Shown here in pieces: positions 36,476-44,011 of a stretch of DNA of 64,000 nucleotides (position 1 is the first letter of the stretch; the number at the start of each line of letters is the position of its first letter). The notes beneath the pieces were generated by a model that worked only from the letters and a program-made list of their open reading frames with translations, did not search any database and had not been told where the DNA came from. A program made the position numbers and the translations under genes. The stretch lies in NCBI RefSeq assembly GCF_029846715.1, contig NZ_JARVWW010000001.1, positions 744,001 to 808,000 of the forward strand, given 5' to 3'. This DNA is from Bradyrhizobium nivariense. Its GTDB lineage: Bacteria; Pseudomonadota; Alphaproteobacteria; Rhizobiales; Xanthobacteraceae.

Positions 36476-37516
36476 GTGCTGGACATATTGAAGGGTCGGG
36501 GTGCGAACGCCGAGAAGGTCGGCGAGAAGGTTGGCTTGGGCAGCGTTCGCCGGCCGGTCATTGGCCTTGCCCTCGGCGGCGGCGCCGCGCGCGGCTTCGC
36601 ACATATCGGCATTATCAGGACCTTGCTCGCCAACGGAATCGTGCCTGAAGTCGTGGTCGGCACCTCGATCGGCGCGGTGGTCGGCGGCCTCTATGCGGCC
36701 GGCCAGCTCGATACGCTGGAAGAATGGGGCCGCAGCCTGCAAGGGATGCGCAACATCCTCGGCTATCTCGACATCCGCCTCAACGGCTCCGGCCTGATCG
36801 GCGGCGAGAAGCTGGCGACCCGGCTCGAGAACGCCTGCGGCCAGACCCAGATCGAGGACCTCCCGGTCAAGTTCGCCGCTGTCGCGACCGAGGTCCGCAC
36901 CGGCCACGAGATCTGGCTGACGCGCGGCCGCGTGGTCGACGCGATGCGCGCCTCCTATGCGCTGCCCGGCATCTTCTCTCCGGTCCTGATCGGCGATCGC
37001 TGGCTGGTCGACGGCGCATTGGTGAACCCGGTGCCGGTCTCGGCCGCCCGCGCGCTCGGCGCCGAAATCGTTATCGCCGCAAATCTTTCCAGCGACATCT
37101 TCACCTATTCGACGACGGTCTATTCGCACGGTGCGATGCCTGAACCAGTGATCCCTGTGGCTGAAGAGACGACGTCAAAGCGGCGCTTCCCGAGATTCTT
37201 CTCGCCCGAGAAGACGGTGAAGCGCGAGTTCTTCGGCGGCGGCACCGCCCGGCCCGGCCTCTCTTCGGTGATGGTCGACGCCTTCAACATCATGCAGGAC
37301 CGCATCACCCGCGCCCGCCTCGCCGGCGATCCGCCGGACCTCCTGATCACGCCGCGGGTCGGACATTTCGGCTGGTTCGACTTCCACCGCTCCGACGACC
37401 TCATCGCGTTGGGCACCCGCGCCGCCGAGCGTGCGCTGGACTCCATCCAGGAGGCAATCCACGCGCTGGCCCCGCCGCCCGAGGGCGCCGCGCCGAAAGC
37501 GAACCAGCAGGACTGA
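36476..37516 (+). CDS. Patatin-like phospholipase
   Basis: 346 residues from a GTG with AGGAG upstream. The patatin Ser-Asp dyad is intact: oxyanion loop GGGAARG (34-40), nucleophile Ser64 in GTSIG, and Asp179 in DGALVNPVP. It would hydrolyse acyl ester bonds of membrane lipids. No signal peptide is seen, so it may act from the cytoplasm, like the RssA group. Its stop codon abuts the stop of the convergent CBS gene with no gap. Confidence 0.9.
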   Translation: MLDILKGRGANAEKVGEKVGLGSVRRPVIGLALGGGAARGFAHIGIIRTLLANGIVPEVVVGTSIGAVVGGLYAAGQLDTLEEWGRSLQGMRNILGYLDIRLNGSGLIGGEKLATRLENACGQTQIEDLPVKFAAVATEVRTGHEIWLTRGRVVDAMRASYALPGIFSPVLIGDRWLVDGALVNPVPVSAARALGAEIVIAANLSSDIFTYSTTVYSHGAMPEPVIPVAEETTSKRRFPRFFSPEKTVKREFFGGGTARPGLSSVMVDAFNIMQDRITRARLAGDPPDLLITPRVGHFGWFDFHRSDDLIALGTRAAERALDSIQEAIHALAPPPEGAAPKANQQD

Positions 37517-37945
37517 TCAGGCCGTCTTGATGTAGTCGCGCAGGGCTTCCTGCTCGGACTCGTATTCCTGCACCCGCCGCTTGACGATGTCGCCGATCGA
37601 GATCAGGCCCACCACCTTGCCGTCGTCGATCACGGGCAGATGGCGGAACTTGCCGGTGGTCATGATCTCCATCAGCTCGGCGACCGTGTCGGTCTCCTTG
37701 CAGGTGACGACCTTGCGGGTCATGACCTGAGAGACCGGCTCCTCGAGCGCGCCGGCACCGCGCTCGCCGATCACCCGCACGATGTCGCGCTCGGACAGGA
37801 TGCCTTCCAGCCGGCTCTGGTCCATCACCAGCACCGCGCCGATCTTCTTCTCGCCGAGCAGTTTGACCGCCACCGCCAGCTTCGCGTCCGGCTCGACGCT
37901 CATGATCTGGTGGCCCTTGGTGTTGAGAATCGAACGTACCGTCAT
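37517..37945 (-). CDS. CBS-domain protein
   Basis: 142 residues forming two CBS motifs (about 5-60 and 75-135): AKLAVAVKLLGEKKIGAVLVMDQSRLEGILSERDIVRVI and ELMEIMTTGKFRHLPVIDDGKVVGLISIGDIVKRR. Such stand-alone pairs bind adenine nucleotides and regulate partners. GGGAGG is ideally placed. Ends exactly where the patatin gene ends. Confidence 0.93.
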   Translation of the reverse strand: MTVRSILNTKGHQIMSVEPDAKLAVAVKLLGEKKIGAVLVMDQSRLEGILSERDIVRVIGERGAGALEEPVSQVMTRKVVTCKETDTVAELMEIMTTGKFRHLPVIDDGKVVGLISIGDIVKRRVQEYESEQEALRDYIKTA

Positions 37946-38131
37946 TGTTGCCTCCCTGAATCGAACCGTCCGCTTTCGCGGTCCGGACTTGTTCGCGAGT
38001 CTTCAACTAACAGTTTCAGCGCCGGTTTCAGGCTCGTGCGCTTTGCGAAGCAAAGCCGCTAGTGGCCTGTCGCTTCGGAACATTCCTCTCGGGAATGATG
38101 GATGAATTCGGGCGGCGCCGCAAGCGCCGCT

Positions 38132-39031
38132 TCAGATGCGGTCTGAAATGTCCTGTGATGACGCACCCGCAGCATCGCTTCGCACGCGCGGCACGGGGTC
38201 GAACAGCGCGAACAGCAACAGGCCGGCGAAGAAGCCGCCGATATGTGCCTGCCAGGCGACGCTCGTGGTCTCGGAGTCGATGCCGATCGCACCGACGCCG
38301 AAGATGATGTTGACGCCGAACCAAACGCCGAGGAAGCCGAGCACCCGCCCGTCGCGCAGCGCGCGCGACAGCGGCAGCGCCGGAACTCTTGCGGCGGTAT
38401 CCGCGTCCGATCGGCTGAACGACAGGAAGCTGCCGCGCACGAAGGCGAAGCGGATCGCCGCCGCCATCGCGCCGGACACCGAGGCCGAGGCGCCGATCAT
38501 CGGCGCCACTGCGTGCTCATGGGTGACGAGATGGGCGAGCGCGCCGGCCGCCGCCGTCACCGCGAGGAACAGGAAGAACCTGATGGCGCCAAAGCGCCGC
38601 GCCAGCGCACTGCCGAACGGCAGCAGCCACAGCACGTTGAAGCCGAGATGGGTGAGATTGGCGTGCAGCAGCGAATAAGTGACGAAGGTCCAGACCTTGG
38701 CGCCGGCCCCGCCGGGAATCTGCAGATTGAGCAGCGAGGAATCGTAGCGTTTGGGGATGAAGCCGAAGACATCGATGGTCCAGTTCTCGATCTCCGGCGG
38801 CAACAGCACCCGCAGATGGATCGCCGCGAGCAAGAGGATATAGGCCGTCAGCGCGAACGGCAGCGTCAGGATCGGCTCGCGCGGAGCTTCCTCATTGACG
38901 GCCGGCAGGTCCAACGGAGGATCTTGCGGCGGAGAATCTTGCGGGGAATCCAAGGCAGCTTCGCTTTCAGGCGCGATCGGAGCGCTACGCTTGGAGATAG
39001 TCGCCTTTGCCCACGCTGCGCAAGTGCACAA
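38132..39031 (-). CDS. Rhomboid family intramembrane serine protease
   Basis: About 300 residues; the start is uncertain. No ATG occurs between the one at 39091 and the middle of the gene. The ATG at 39091 lies beyond a strong hairpin and repeat-like sequence, so the TTG at 39031 or another at 38953 is more likely. After an acidic, Pro-rich N-terminus come several membrane segments with rhomboid signatures: HANLTHLGFNVLWLLPFG, the catalytic Ser loop GASASVSGAMAA and the His helix AHIGGFFAGLLLF. It would cleave membrane proteins within the bilayer. Confidence 0.82.
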   Translation of the reverse strand: MCTCAAWAKATISKRSAPIAPESEAALDSPQDSPPQDPPLDLPAVNEEAPREPILTLPFALTAYILLLAAIHLRVLLPPEIENWTIDVFGFIPKRYDSSLLNLQIPGGAGAKVWTFVTYSLLHANLTHLGFNVLWLLPFGSALARRFGAIRFFLFLAVTAAAGALAHLVTHEHAVAPMIGASASVSGAMAAAIRFAFVRGSFLSFSRSDADTAARVPALPLSRALRDGRVLGFLGVWFGVNIIFGVGAIGIDSETTSVAWQAHIGGFFAGLLLFALFDPVPRVRSDAAGASSQDISDRI

Positions 39032-39039
39032 AAGGAAAA

Positions 39040-39064
39040 GGGAGGGCCCTGGGAAAGCCCTCCC
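39040..39064 (-). terminator. GC-rich hairpin upstream of rhomboid gene
   Basis: GGGAGGGC pairs with GCCCTCCC around 9 nt. Located inside the maximal open frame of the rhomboid gene, which argues that translation starts after it. Could be part of a small repeat (39002-39125). Confidence 0.4.
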
Positions 39065-39240
39065 TGTCCGTGTCGGACTTCCGGCACCCAAGGAATGAAG
39101 GATATCCCCACCCCTCCCCGCGGCCGGTGACCAAACTGTTTGACGCCTGTGTGCAGGCCTCGCCGAGAACCTGGAGAAAAGCGGCGAGGCTTGCGACCGC
39201 GGTCACCATAGCAGCGGATCGGCGCACGCAAAGCGCATAG

Positions 39241-39255
39241 TTAATTTAACGTTAA
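39241..39255 (+). promoter_or_regulatory. Perfect CtrA-like box TTAA-N7-TTAA
   Basis: TTAATTTAACGTTAAC contains the exact TTAA-N7-TTAA consensus, followed by AC as in the extended CtrA motif. It is 150 bp upstream of the PAS-domain gene and about 210 bp from the rhomboid gene. Confidence 0.55.
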
Positions 39256-39405
39256 CGACGCAAAGGCAGCGCCCGAGGGGGCGAAAACGCCTCCACGGCA
39301 TGGACGGTGCAAATCCCCTCCTGCACAACAACAAAGGGATCGCGGCTGCACTGAAGCGGGACAGGTTTGTCCCGCGAGGTTGCGCCCCGGGGTAAGCGTT
39401 CAGTC

Positions 39406-39960
39406 ATGAAACATCCGTCGAGCCGCGAGTTCTTCGCGTATTGGGACAAGAAGCGCGGCACCGCGCGGGCCCCTGACCGGGCCGATATCGATCCGGCCGC
39501 CGTGCGCGGCCTGCTCGGCGACATCTTCGTGCTGTCCTGCGAGCGCAATCTCGGCTTCCCGTTCCGCGTCGCCGGCACGCGTGTCTGCGCGCTCGCCGGC
39601 TGCGACCTCAAGGATTCGAGCTTTGCGGCGCTGTTTAACGAGGCCAGCCGCCGCGAGATCGAGGAGATCACGACGATCGTCGCCGACGAGAGCCTCGGCG
39701 CCATCGCCGGCGTCACCGCCGCGCGCGAGGACGGCAGCAAGGCGCATCTCGAGCTGCTGCTGCTCCCGTTCAACGCCCGCCCGCACACGCCTGTCAGCGT
39801 CACCGGCGTACTCGCTCCGTTCGACGACGAATGCGGCGCGCTCGGCGTGTTCACCCTCACCTCCTGGCGCTATCTGCACCAGCCGGAAAAACTGTTGCCA
39901 CGCGCGATCCGCAAACTGCAGATCGCACGCGGGCTGATGGTGTATGAGGGGTTGAGGTAG
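39406..39960 (+). CDS. PAS domain protein (PAS_5 type)
   Basis: 184 residues consisting essentially of one PAS domain: FFAYWDKKRGTARAPDRADIDPAAVRGLLGDIFVLSCE, FPFRVAGTRVCALAGCDLKDSSFAALF, then a beta-sheet (HLELLLLPFNARPHTPVSVTGVLAPF) ending with a helix. This single-domain type (Caulobacter MopJ belongs to a similar class) is found widely in alphaproteobacteria. No output domain; probably a regulator by contact. Start taken at the ATG at 39406 because the upstream 13 codons have a weak site. Confidence 0.85.
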   Translation: MKHPSSREFFAYWDKKRGTARAPDRADIDPAAVRGLLGDIFVLSCERNLGFPFRVAGTRVCALAGCDLKDSSFAALFNEASRREIEEITTIVADESLGAIAGVTAAREDGSKAHLELLLLPFNARPHTPVSVTGVLAPFDDECGALGVFTLTSWRYLHQPEKLLPRAIRKLQIARGLMVYEGLR

Positions 39961-40063
39961 GAGTAACCTCGTGTCAGGGCGCGCAGCGTTTGCAAGCCGC
40001 CCGATCTTCATCGCAGTCAGACGCGCCGGCCTCCGCCGGCGCGCAGGCTCGCGATCCGCGATT

Positions 40064-40088
40064 GGAACCTTGCCTGTTGACGTGCGTT
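40064..40088 (+). promoter_or_regulatory. EcfG-type general stress promoter (GGAAC-N16-CGTT)
   Basis: GGAAC at 40064-40068 and CGTT at 40085-40088 with a 16-bp spacer. It is 97 bp before the ATG of the Crp/Fnr regulator and reads towards it; nothing else lies between. Confidence 0.65.
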
Positions 40089-40184
40089 GATCCGCCTGCT
40101 GTCGCAAGCGTCTGCGCGGCAACGCGGCTCGGTCGGAGACGATGCGTTTGCTAGCCGCCGGGCCTCCGTCGAGGGGCGATTCCC

Positions 40185-40976
40185 ATGATGGAGCACGCAA
40201 CCAGAGTTGGTAATCGCCTGTTAGCTGCGTTACCGCCGGCCGACTTCGCTTTGCTTGCACCGCATTTGCGGAAAGTACCGCTCCTGCACGACGCAGTCCT
40301 GGTTCGATCGGGCGACCGGATCGAACACCTCTACTTCCCCTGCAGCGGCGCGATCGCCCTCATCATGGAGATGCCGAACGGACAAACGGCCGCAACCGCG
40401 GTGATCGGCAACGACGGCGTCATCGGACTCATGACGGCGCTCGGGCCCGTCCGATCCCCCCTGACCGCGGTTGTCCGCGTGGCCGGGACCGCACTGCAGA
40501 TCTCGCCCGCGCGATTTCACGCGATGCTCGAACGCAGTCCCGCCGTCGCAAGCGCGGTTCAGATTGTCACCAGGGCGATGATGACGCAATTCCTGCACGT
40601 CGCGGCCTGCAATGCGCTGCACTCCGTCGAAGCGCGCCTCGCCCGCTGGCTGCTGCACATTCACGATCGGACGGATGGCGGTGACGTCCTGCCCTTGACC
40701 CAGGAAACGTTGTCGGAATTGCTCGGCGTCCGGCGTACCACGGTCACGCACGTCGTGAGTGCACTTCGAACATCAAGGGCGATCAAATCCAATCGACGCG
40801 GCCAACTCGAGATCGACAGGCAACGGCTCCAGGTCGTCGCATGCGAGTGCTACAAGGTGATGAGCCGCAGGATCGATCGGATCGTTTCGCAGGATGCGTT
40901 AAGGCTCCTTCACGCCGCGCCGGCGCGCGACGGCTGCCCGCCCCCGGACTTCCCGTTCGCCAAGGCCGACTCGTAA
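40185..40976 (+). CDS. Crp/Fnr family transcriptional regulator
   Basis: 263 residues: cyclic-nucleotide-binding-type beta barrel (about 20-140, VRSGDRIEHLYFPCSGAIAL; GNDGVIGLMTALG) and a winged-helix domain (about 165-235, LTQETLSELLGVRRTTVTHVVSALRTSRAI). It lacks the N-terminal Cys cluster of oxygen-sensing Fnr/FixL-type proteins and the cAMP signature, so the ligand is unknown. Behind an EcfG-type promoter, hence probably stress-induced. The last 67 bp overlap the minus-strand zinc-ribbon gene. Confidence 0.9.
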   Translation: MMEHATRVGNRLLAALPPADFALLAPHLRKVPLLHDAVLVRSGDRIEHLYFPCSGAIALIMEMPNGQTAATAVIGNDGVIGLMTALGPVRSPLTAVVRVAGTALQISPARFHAMLERSPAVASAVQIVTRAMMTQFLHVAACNALHSVEARLARWLLHIHDRTDGGDVLPLTQETLSELLGVRRTTVTHVVSALRTSRAIKSNRRGQLEIDRQRLQVVACECYKVMSRRIDRIVSQDALRLLHAAPARDGCPPPDFPFAKADS

Positions 40977-41137
40977 ACCCAGGCCTCCCTGGCGAACCAC
41001 TCGTGCGTCGCCGCGCACATCCGGCAATAGGTGCGCGAAAAGAACACAGTACTGCAGCGAAACCTTTCGCCATCCATCTCGATGCCCGTTGGAATTGCGC
41101 TCCCCGTTTCCGGACACTTGATCATCACCATACCCAT
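40910..41137 (-). CDS. Small zinc-ribbon-like protein
   Basis: 75 residues from an ATG with GGAGGG upstream; start codons further upstream belong to protein-unlike sequence. A CPETG motif at the start and a CRMCAATHEWF motif in the middle look like a degenerate zinc ribbon, matching a small protein family (CPxTGxxIPTGIE) I know from Bradyrhizobium. The Ser/Gly/Arg tail runs into the 3' end of the Crp gene. Function unknown. Confidence 0.75.
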   Translation of the reverse strand: MGMVMIKCPETGSAIPTGIEMDGERFRCSTVFFSRTYCRMCAATHEWFAREAWVYESALANGKSGGGQPSRAGAA

Positions 41138-41255
41138 CCTGATTTCCCTCCAGCTTGGCATCACCTCACGGCGAGGCTGGCCGCCACCGGCTGGACGGCG
41201 TCTCTTCTCGCGAAGACGCTCGTCCAGCCGATCCACGCGGCCAGTAGCTTCGATT

Positions 41256-41747
41256 TTAAGCAGCCCTATGCAGAACCCGGTTGAAGCTGTTCTTGATCGG
41301 CTCGGCCGTCTCGGTCGCGGCCTTCTGGGCCAGATCCCAAAGCTCCCGATTCTGGGCGGAAGCCGCTTCAAAGGTCTTGCGGCCGTGAGCGCTGGAGAGG
41401 CTCACGAGGTCCGCAAACGACCTCGCGTCTGCAAGCTGGGAGAGGAATTCCAGCGCGGAGCTGGTATTGGCGTTGGATATTTCGATGACCTTGGTGCCGT
41501 AATCGGCGGCACGCTTGGCATTGGTCGAACAGGCGTCGCAGAGAGCTCCGGTGATCTCCTCGGAAGTCGCCTTCATCTGCTCGAAATTTGCCTTGGCCCG
41601 CGTGGCGGCCGGCGCGGCGAGATCGCCGAAGATCGCCTGGATGTTGAAAAACGGTAGGTCGAACTTGAAGTTTGCATTTCCGTTCGCCGTCCCATTCAGC
41701 GGAGCGGCATTCGTCTCGGCTTTCACATTGGCATCACTCACGGGCAT
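41256..41747 (-). CDS. Phasin family protein
   Basis: 163 residues. After a low-complexity Asn/Ala N-terminus (1-30), amphipathic helices with NFEQMKATSEEITGALCDACSTNAKRAADYGTKVIEISNANTSSALEFLSQLADARS match the phasin family. Phasins coat polyhydroxyalkanoate granules; this paralogue type is also common as a free coiled-coil protein. Preceded on its strand by an open region without an obvious EcfG box. Confidence 0.88.
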   Translation of the reverse strand: MPVSDANVKAETNAAPLNGTANGNANFKFDLPFFNIQAIFGDLAAPAATRAKANFEQMKATSEEITGALCDACSTNAKRAADYGTKVIEISNANTSSALEFLSQLADARSFADLVSLSSAHGRKTFEAASAQNRELWDLAQKAATETAEPIKNSFNRVLHRAA

Positions 41748-42248
41748 TCATCCTTTCAAGCGAAACTAGATAATGGATTGAAGACTCCCCGACGCGCCCA
41801 GGTGCGTACTGCACCGGGACACCAGTGCCCCTACTTTCACGATGGTGGGATGCTGCTGCGGATAAGCCGCTCTCGCCCCCTGCCGGAGCCAACTATGGCC
41901 GACGAAGGTCGAAGCTTCGGTTCGCTTTCGGACTCTTGACTTGAATTAATTCGAATCATGTGTTGCTGCGGCGCAGGCAGCATTCTGCACCTTTGAAGTT
42001 GCTGCCATTGCACGCGCCAACTTAAGATCAGCGCCGGCGAGCTGTTCAGAGCCGTCGATCCCGTAGCTATCTGAGCCGGAATGTTCTGCCGCTTGCGCAA
42101 TCGGCAGGTCGGCCTGCAGCGGTCCCTGTGCAACAAATTGGCCGGTCGCACGTGGGCTGACGGTGTATGAGGAGGCTGCGGTCGTTCTCGTTTCGACGTG
42201 AGCGAGCGCCGCTATCTCGATGCAGCCTCTCACCTGGACGAAACGACC
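41748..42248. other. Intergenic region between phasin and cupin genes
   Basis: Apart from one weak minus-strand candidate (41946-42233, listed separately), I see no gene. AT-rich palindromic sequence (TTGAATTAATTCGAA, 41941-41955) is next to that candidate's stop codon. Confidence 0.4.
41946..42233 (-). CDS. Possible small protein, unassigned
   Basis: An open frame of 95 codons from a GTG to TAA. Its composition is unusually protein-like for a non-coding frame (SYTVSPRATGQFVAQ; AEHSGSDSYGIDGSEQLAGADLKLARAMAA), and its codons are less GC-rich than the neighbours. No ribosome site is visible, and the N-terminus overlaps the upstream region of the divergent cupin gene. It could be a recent orphan or a decaying gene. 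Confidence 0.3.
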   Translation of the reverse strand: MRGCIEIAALAHVETRTTAASSYTVSPRATGQFVAQGPLQADLPIAQAAEHSGSDSYGIDGSEQLAGADLKLARAMAATSKVQNAACAAATHDSN

Positions 42249-42677
42249 ATGCCCGATATCATCAATTTCGGCTCGCTTCAGCTCCGCTTCCTGCACAGCA
42301 AGGATGACACCGGTGGCAGTGTCGATATCTTCGAAATGACGTTGCAGCCGAATGCGCGGATGCCGATCCCGCATTATCACGACCGCTGGGACGAAACGAT
42401 CTACGGGTTGTCCGGCGTCTCGACCTGGACGATCGACGGCCAGCAGAACGATCTCGCCCCCGGAGCCTCAGTCTTCATCAAGCGCGGCATCGTGCACGGC
42501 TTTACCAACCGTTCGACGGGGCCTGCGACCTGCCTGTGCATCCTGAGCCCCGGGGTGCTGGGACCACGATATTTCACCGAGATGGCCGCGCTCCTGTCGG
42601 CCGGCGCGCCACCCGATCCCGCGAAGATGAAAGAGACGATGCTGCGCTATGGACTGGTGCCGGCGCCGGCTGCGTGA
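42249..42677 (+). CDS. Cupin domain protein
   Basis: 142 residues from the ATG at MPDIINF; an in-frame GTG at 42198 would add 17. The double cupin motif is present: PIPHYHDRWDETIYGLSG and GASVFIKRGIVHGFTNRS, giving a metal-binding barrel (HxH...E...H). Function is unspecified: perhaps a dioxygenase-like or isomerase-like small cupin. Monocistronic, with a palindromic repeat 128 bp after its stop. Confidence 0.85.
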   Translation: MPDIINFGSLQLRFLHSKDDTGGSVDIFEMTLQPNARMPIPHYHDRWDETIYGLSGVSTWTIDGQQNDLAPGASVFIKRGIVHGFTNRSTGPATCLCILSPGVLGPRYFTEMAALLSAGAPPDPAKMKETMLRYGLVPAPAA

Positions 42678-42804
42678 TCGGAACGTCGCAGGCATCGCGC
42701 CTCTGCGCGATCAGGATGCGCCCCTGCCTCCCCCGCAAGCGCCCGCTAGCGGGAGAGGTGAAGCGAGCACGCGGTCCAGTCGATCTAACCCACCGGTCCC
42801 TGCG

Positions 42805-42847
42805 CTAAAGCGCGATGAGATGAAGATGAATCATCATCGCGCTTTAG
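42805..42847. repeat. Perfect 14-bp inverted repeat between convergent genes
   Basis: CTAAAGCGCGATGA (42805-42818) pairs with TCATCGCGCTTTAG (42834-42847) around a 15-nt loop. I recall this palindrome as interspersed in Bradyrhizobium and related genomes. It separates the stop codons of the cupin and secreted-repeat genes, so it can terminate both. Confidence 0.8.
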
Positions 42848-42917
42848 GTTGTTGTTTGAGCATGATCTTTTCGGAAAACCGCTTTGCACTTTTCCGGTCC
42901 CTGCGCTAGCGAATCCA

Positions 42918-43307
42918 TCACGGCATCGCCAGATGCCAGGCGCCGTTCAGAAAGCCGTCGCCGGTGATGTCGCCGGGCTTCGTATCCTTGGCGAAGGTGT
43001 AGAGCGGCTTGCCTTTGTAGGCCCACTGCTTCGAGCCGTCGTCGCGCATGATGACGGTGTAACCGTCGGCCGCAGCATCGCTGGCCTCGGCCTTCAGCAC
43101 CGGCCAGTTGGTCGCACACGGACCGTTGCAGGCGGACTTGCCGTCCGCGTCCTTGTCGAAAGTATAGAGCGACATGCCCTTGGCGTCGGTGAGCACGTTG
43201 CCCTTGTCGGTCTTGCCGGTCTTGGCCGGCGACGCGGCGAATGCGGCGGGAACCATCGCGAGCGATATTGCGAGCGTGAGCGCGAGGCGGATCGAGGAAG
43301 TCGTCAT
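42918..43307 (-). CDS. Exported protein with secreted-repeat domains (COG4315 type)
   Basis: 129 residues. Signal peptide (cleavage after AAFA near residue 24), then two tandem copies of the short beta-repeat of this family: GMSLYTFDKDADGKSACNGPCATNWPVLKAE and GSKQWAYKGKPLYTFAKDTKPGDITGDG. The CxxxC pair after SA is conserved in the family. Periplasmic or surface; function unknown. CAGGAG is ideally spaced before the ATG. Confidence 0.88.
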   Translation of the reverse strand: MTTSSIRLALTLAISLAMVPAAFAASPAKTGKTDKGNVLTDAKGMSLYTFDKDADGKSACNGPCATNWPVLKAEASDAAADGYTVIMRDDGSKQWAYKGKPLYTFAKDTKPGDITGDGFLNGAWHLAMP

Positions 43308-43453
43308 GGTCTCTCCTGTCATGCATTGGGCTTGCATGGGTAGGACGCCGCGCGAGCCGTCGTATTCCTGCAACGGAGGCAAAGATATTTTTTGCTGCGC
43401 GGATCGTCGCATCGGAATAAACCGGGATGATAGAGACGGAACGACGGATCCAG

Positions 43454-43960
43454 ATGAGCAAGCCGCATTGGCGTCCCGCGCGCGCCTCCGACCTGCCGGC
43501 GATCAGCGCGATCGCAGCGCGCATCCACCCTGATCTGCCTGAACGCTCCGAGGTGTTCGCGGAAAAGATGCGGCTCTATCCTGACGGCTGCCGCGTGCTT
43601 GCCGCAGATGACGGGATCGTCGGCTACGGACTCACCCATCCCTGGACGCAGCACCGGATTCCGCCGCTCGACGGCTTCCTCGAACAACTGCCCGGTCATG
43701 CGGATTGCCTCTATGTGCACGACGTCGCCGTGCTGCCCGACTTTCGCGGCGGCGTCGCGCGCGACTATGTCGTGGCGATCGAGCAACTCGCGCGCGCGTC
43801 AGGGATCGCGACGCTCGCATTGGTGTCGGTCTACGCCACGCAGCCGCTGTGGCAACGTCTCGGCTTTCGGCCAGTCACGGCGGATGCGGAGCTGCGTGAA
43901 GAGCTTGCGTCCTACGGCGTCAGCGCGACCTATATGCTGCGCGACCTCGCTGCGACGTAA
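43454..43960 (+). CDS. GNAT family N-acetyltransferase
   Basis: 168 residues from the ATG at MSKPHW (an ATG at 43427 is also possible, 177). The GNAT core has RPARASDLPAISAIAARIHPD at the start, and the acetyl-CoA binding region DVAVLPDFRGGVARDYVVAIEQLARASGI followed by TLALVSVYATQPLWQRLGF. Substrate unknown. A short stretch GGAATAAACCGGGATG before it might be an extracytoplasmic-sigma promoter. Confidence 0.88.
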   Translation: MSKPHWRPARASDLPAISAIAARIHPDLPERSEVFAEKMRLYPDGCRVLAADDGIVGYGLTHPWTQHRIPPLDGFLEQLPGHADCLYVHDVAVLPDFRGGVARDYVVAIEQLARASGIATLALVSVYATQPLWQRLGFRPVTADAELREELASYGVSATYMLRDLAAT

Positions 43961-44011
43961 CGTCCCTGCCCGGCCAGCCCGGCTCACGCAGGCGCTCTGT
44001 AGGACGGCAGT

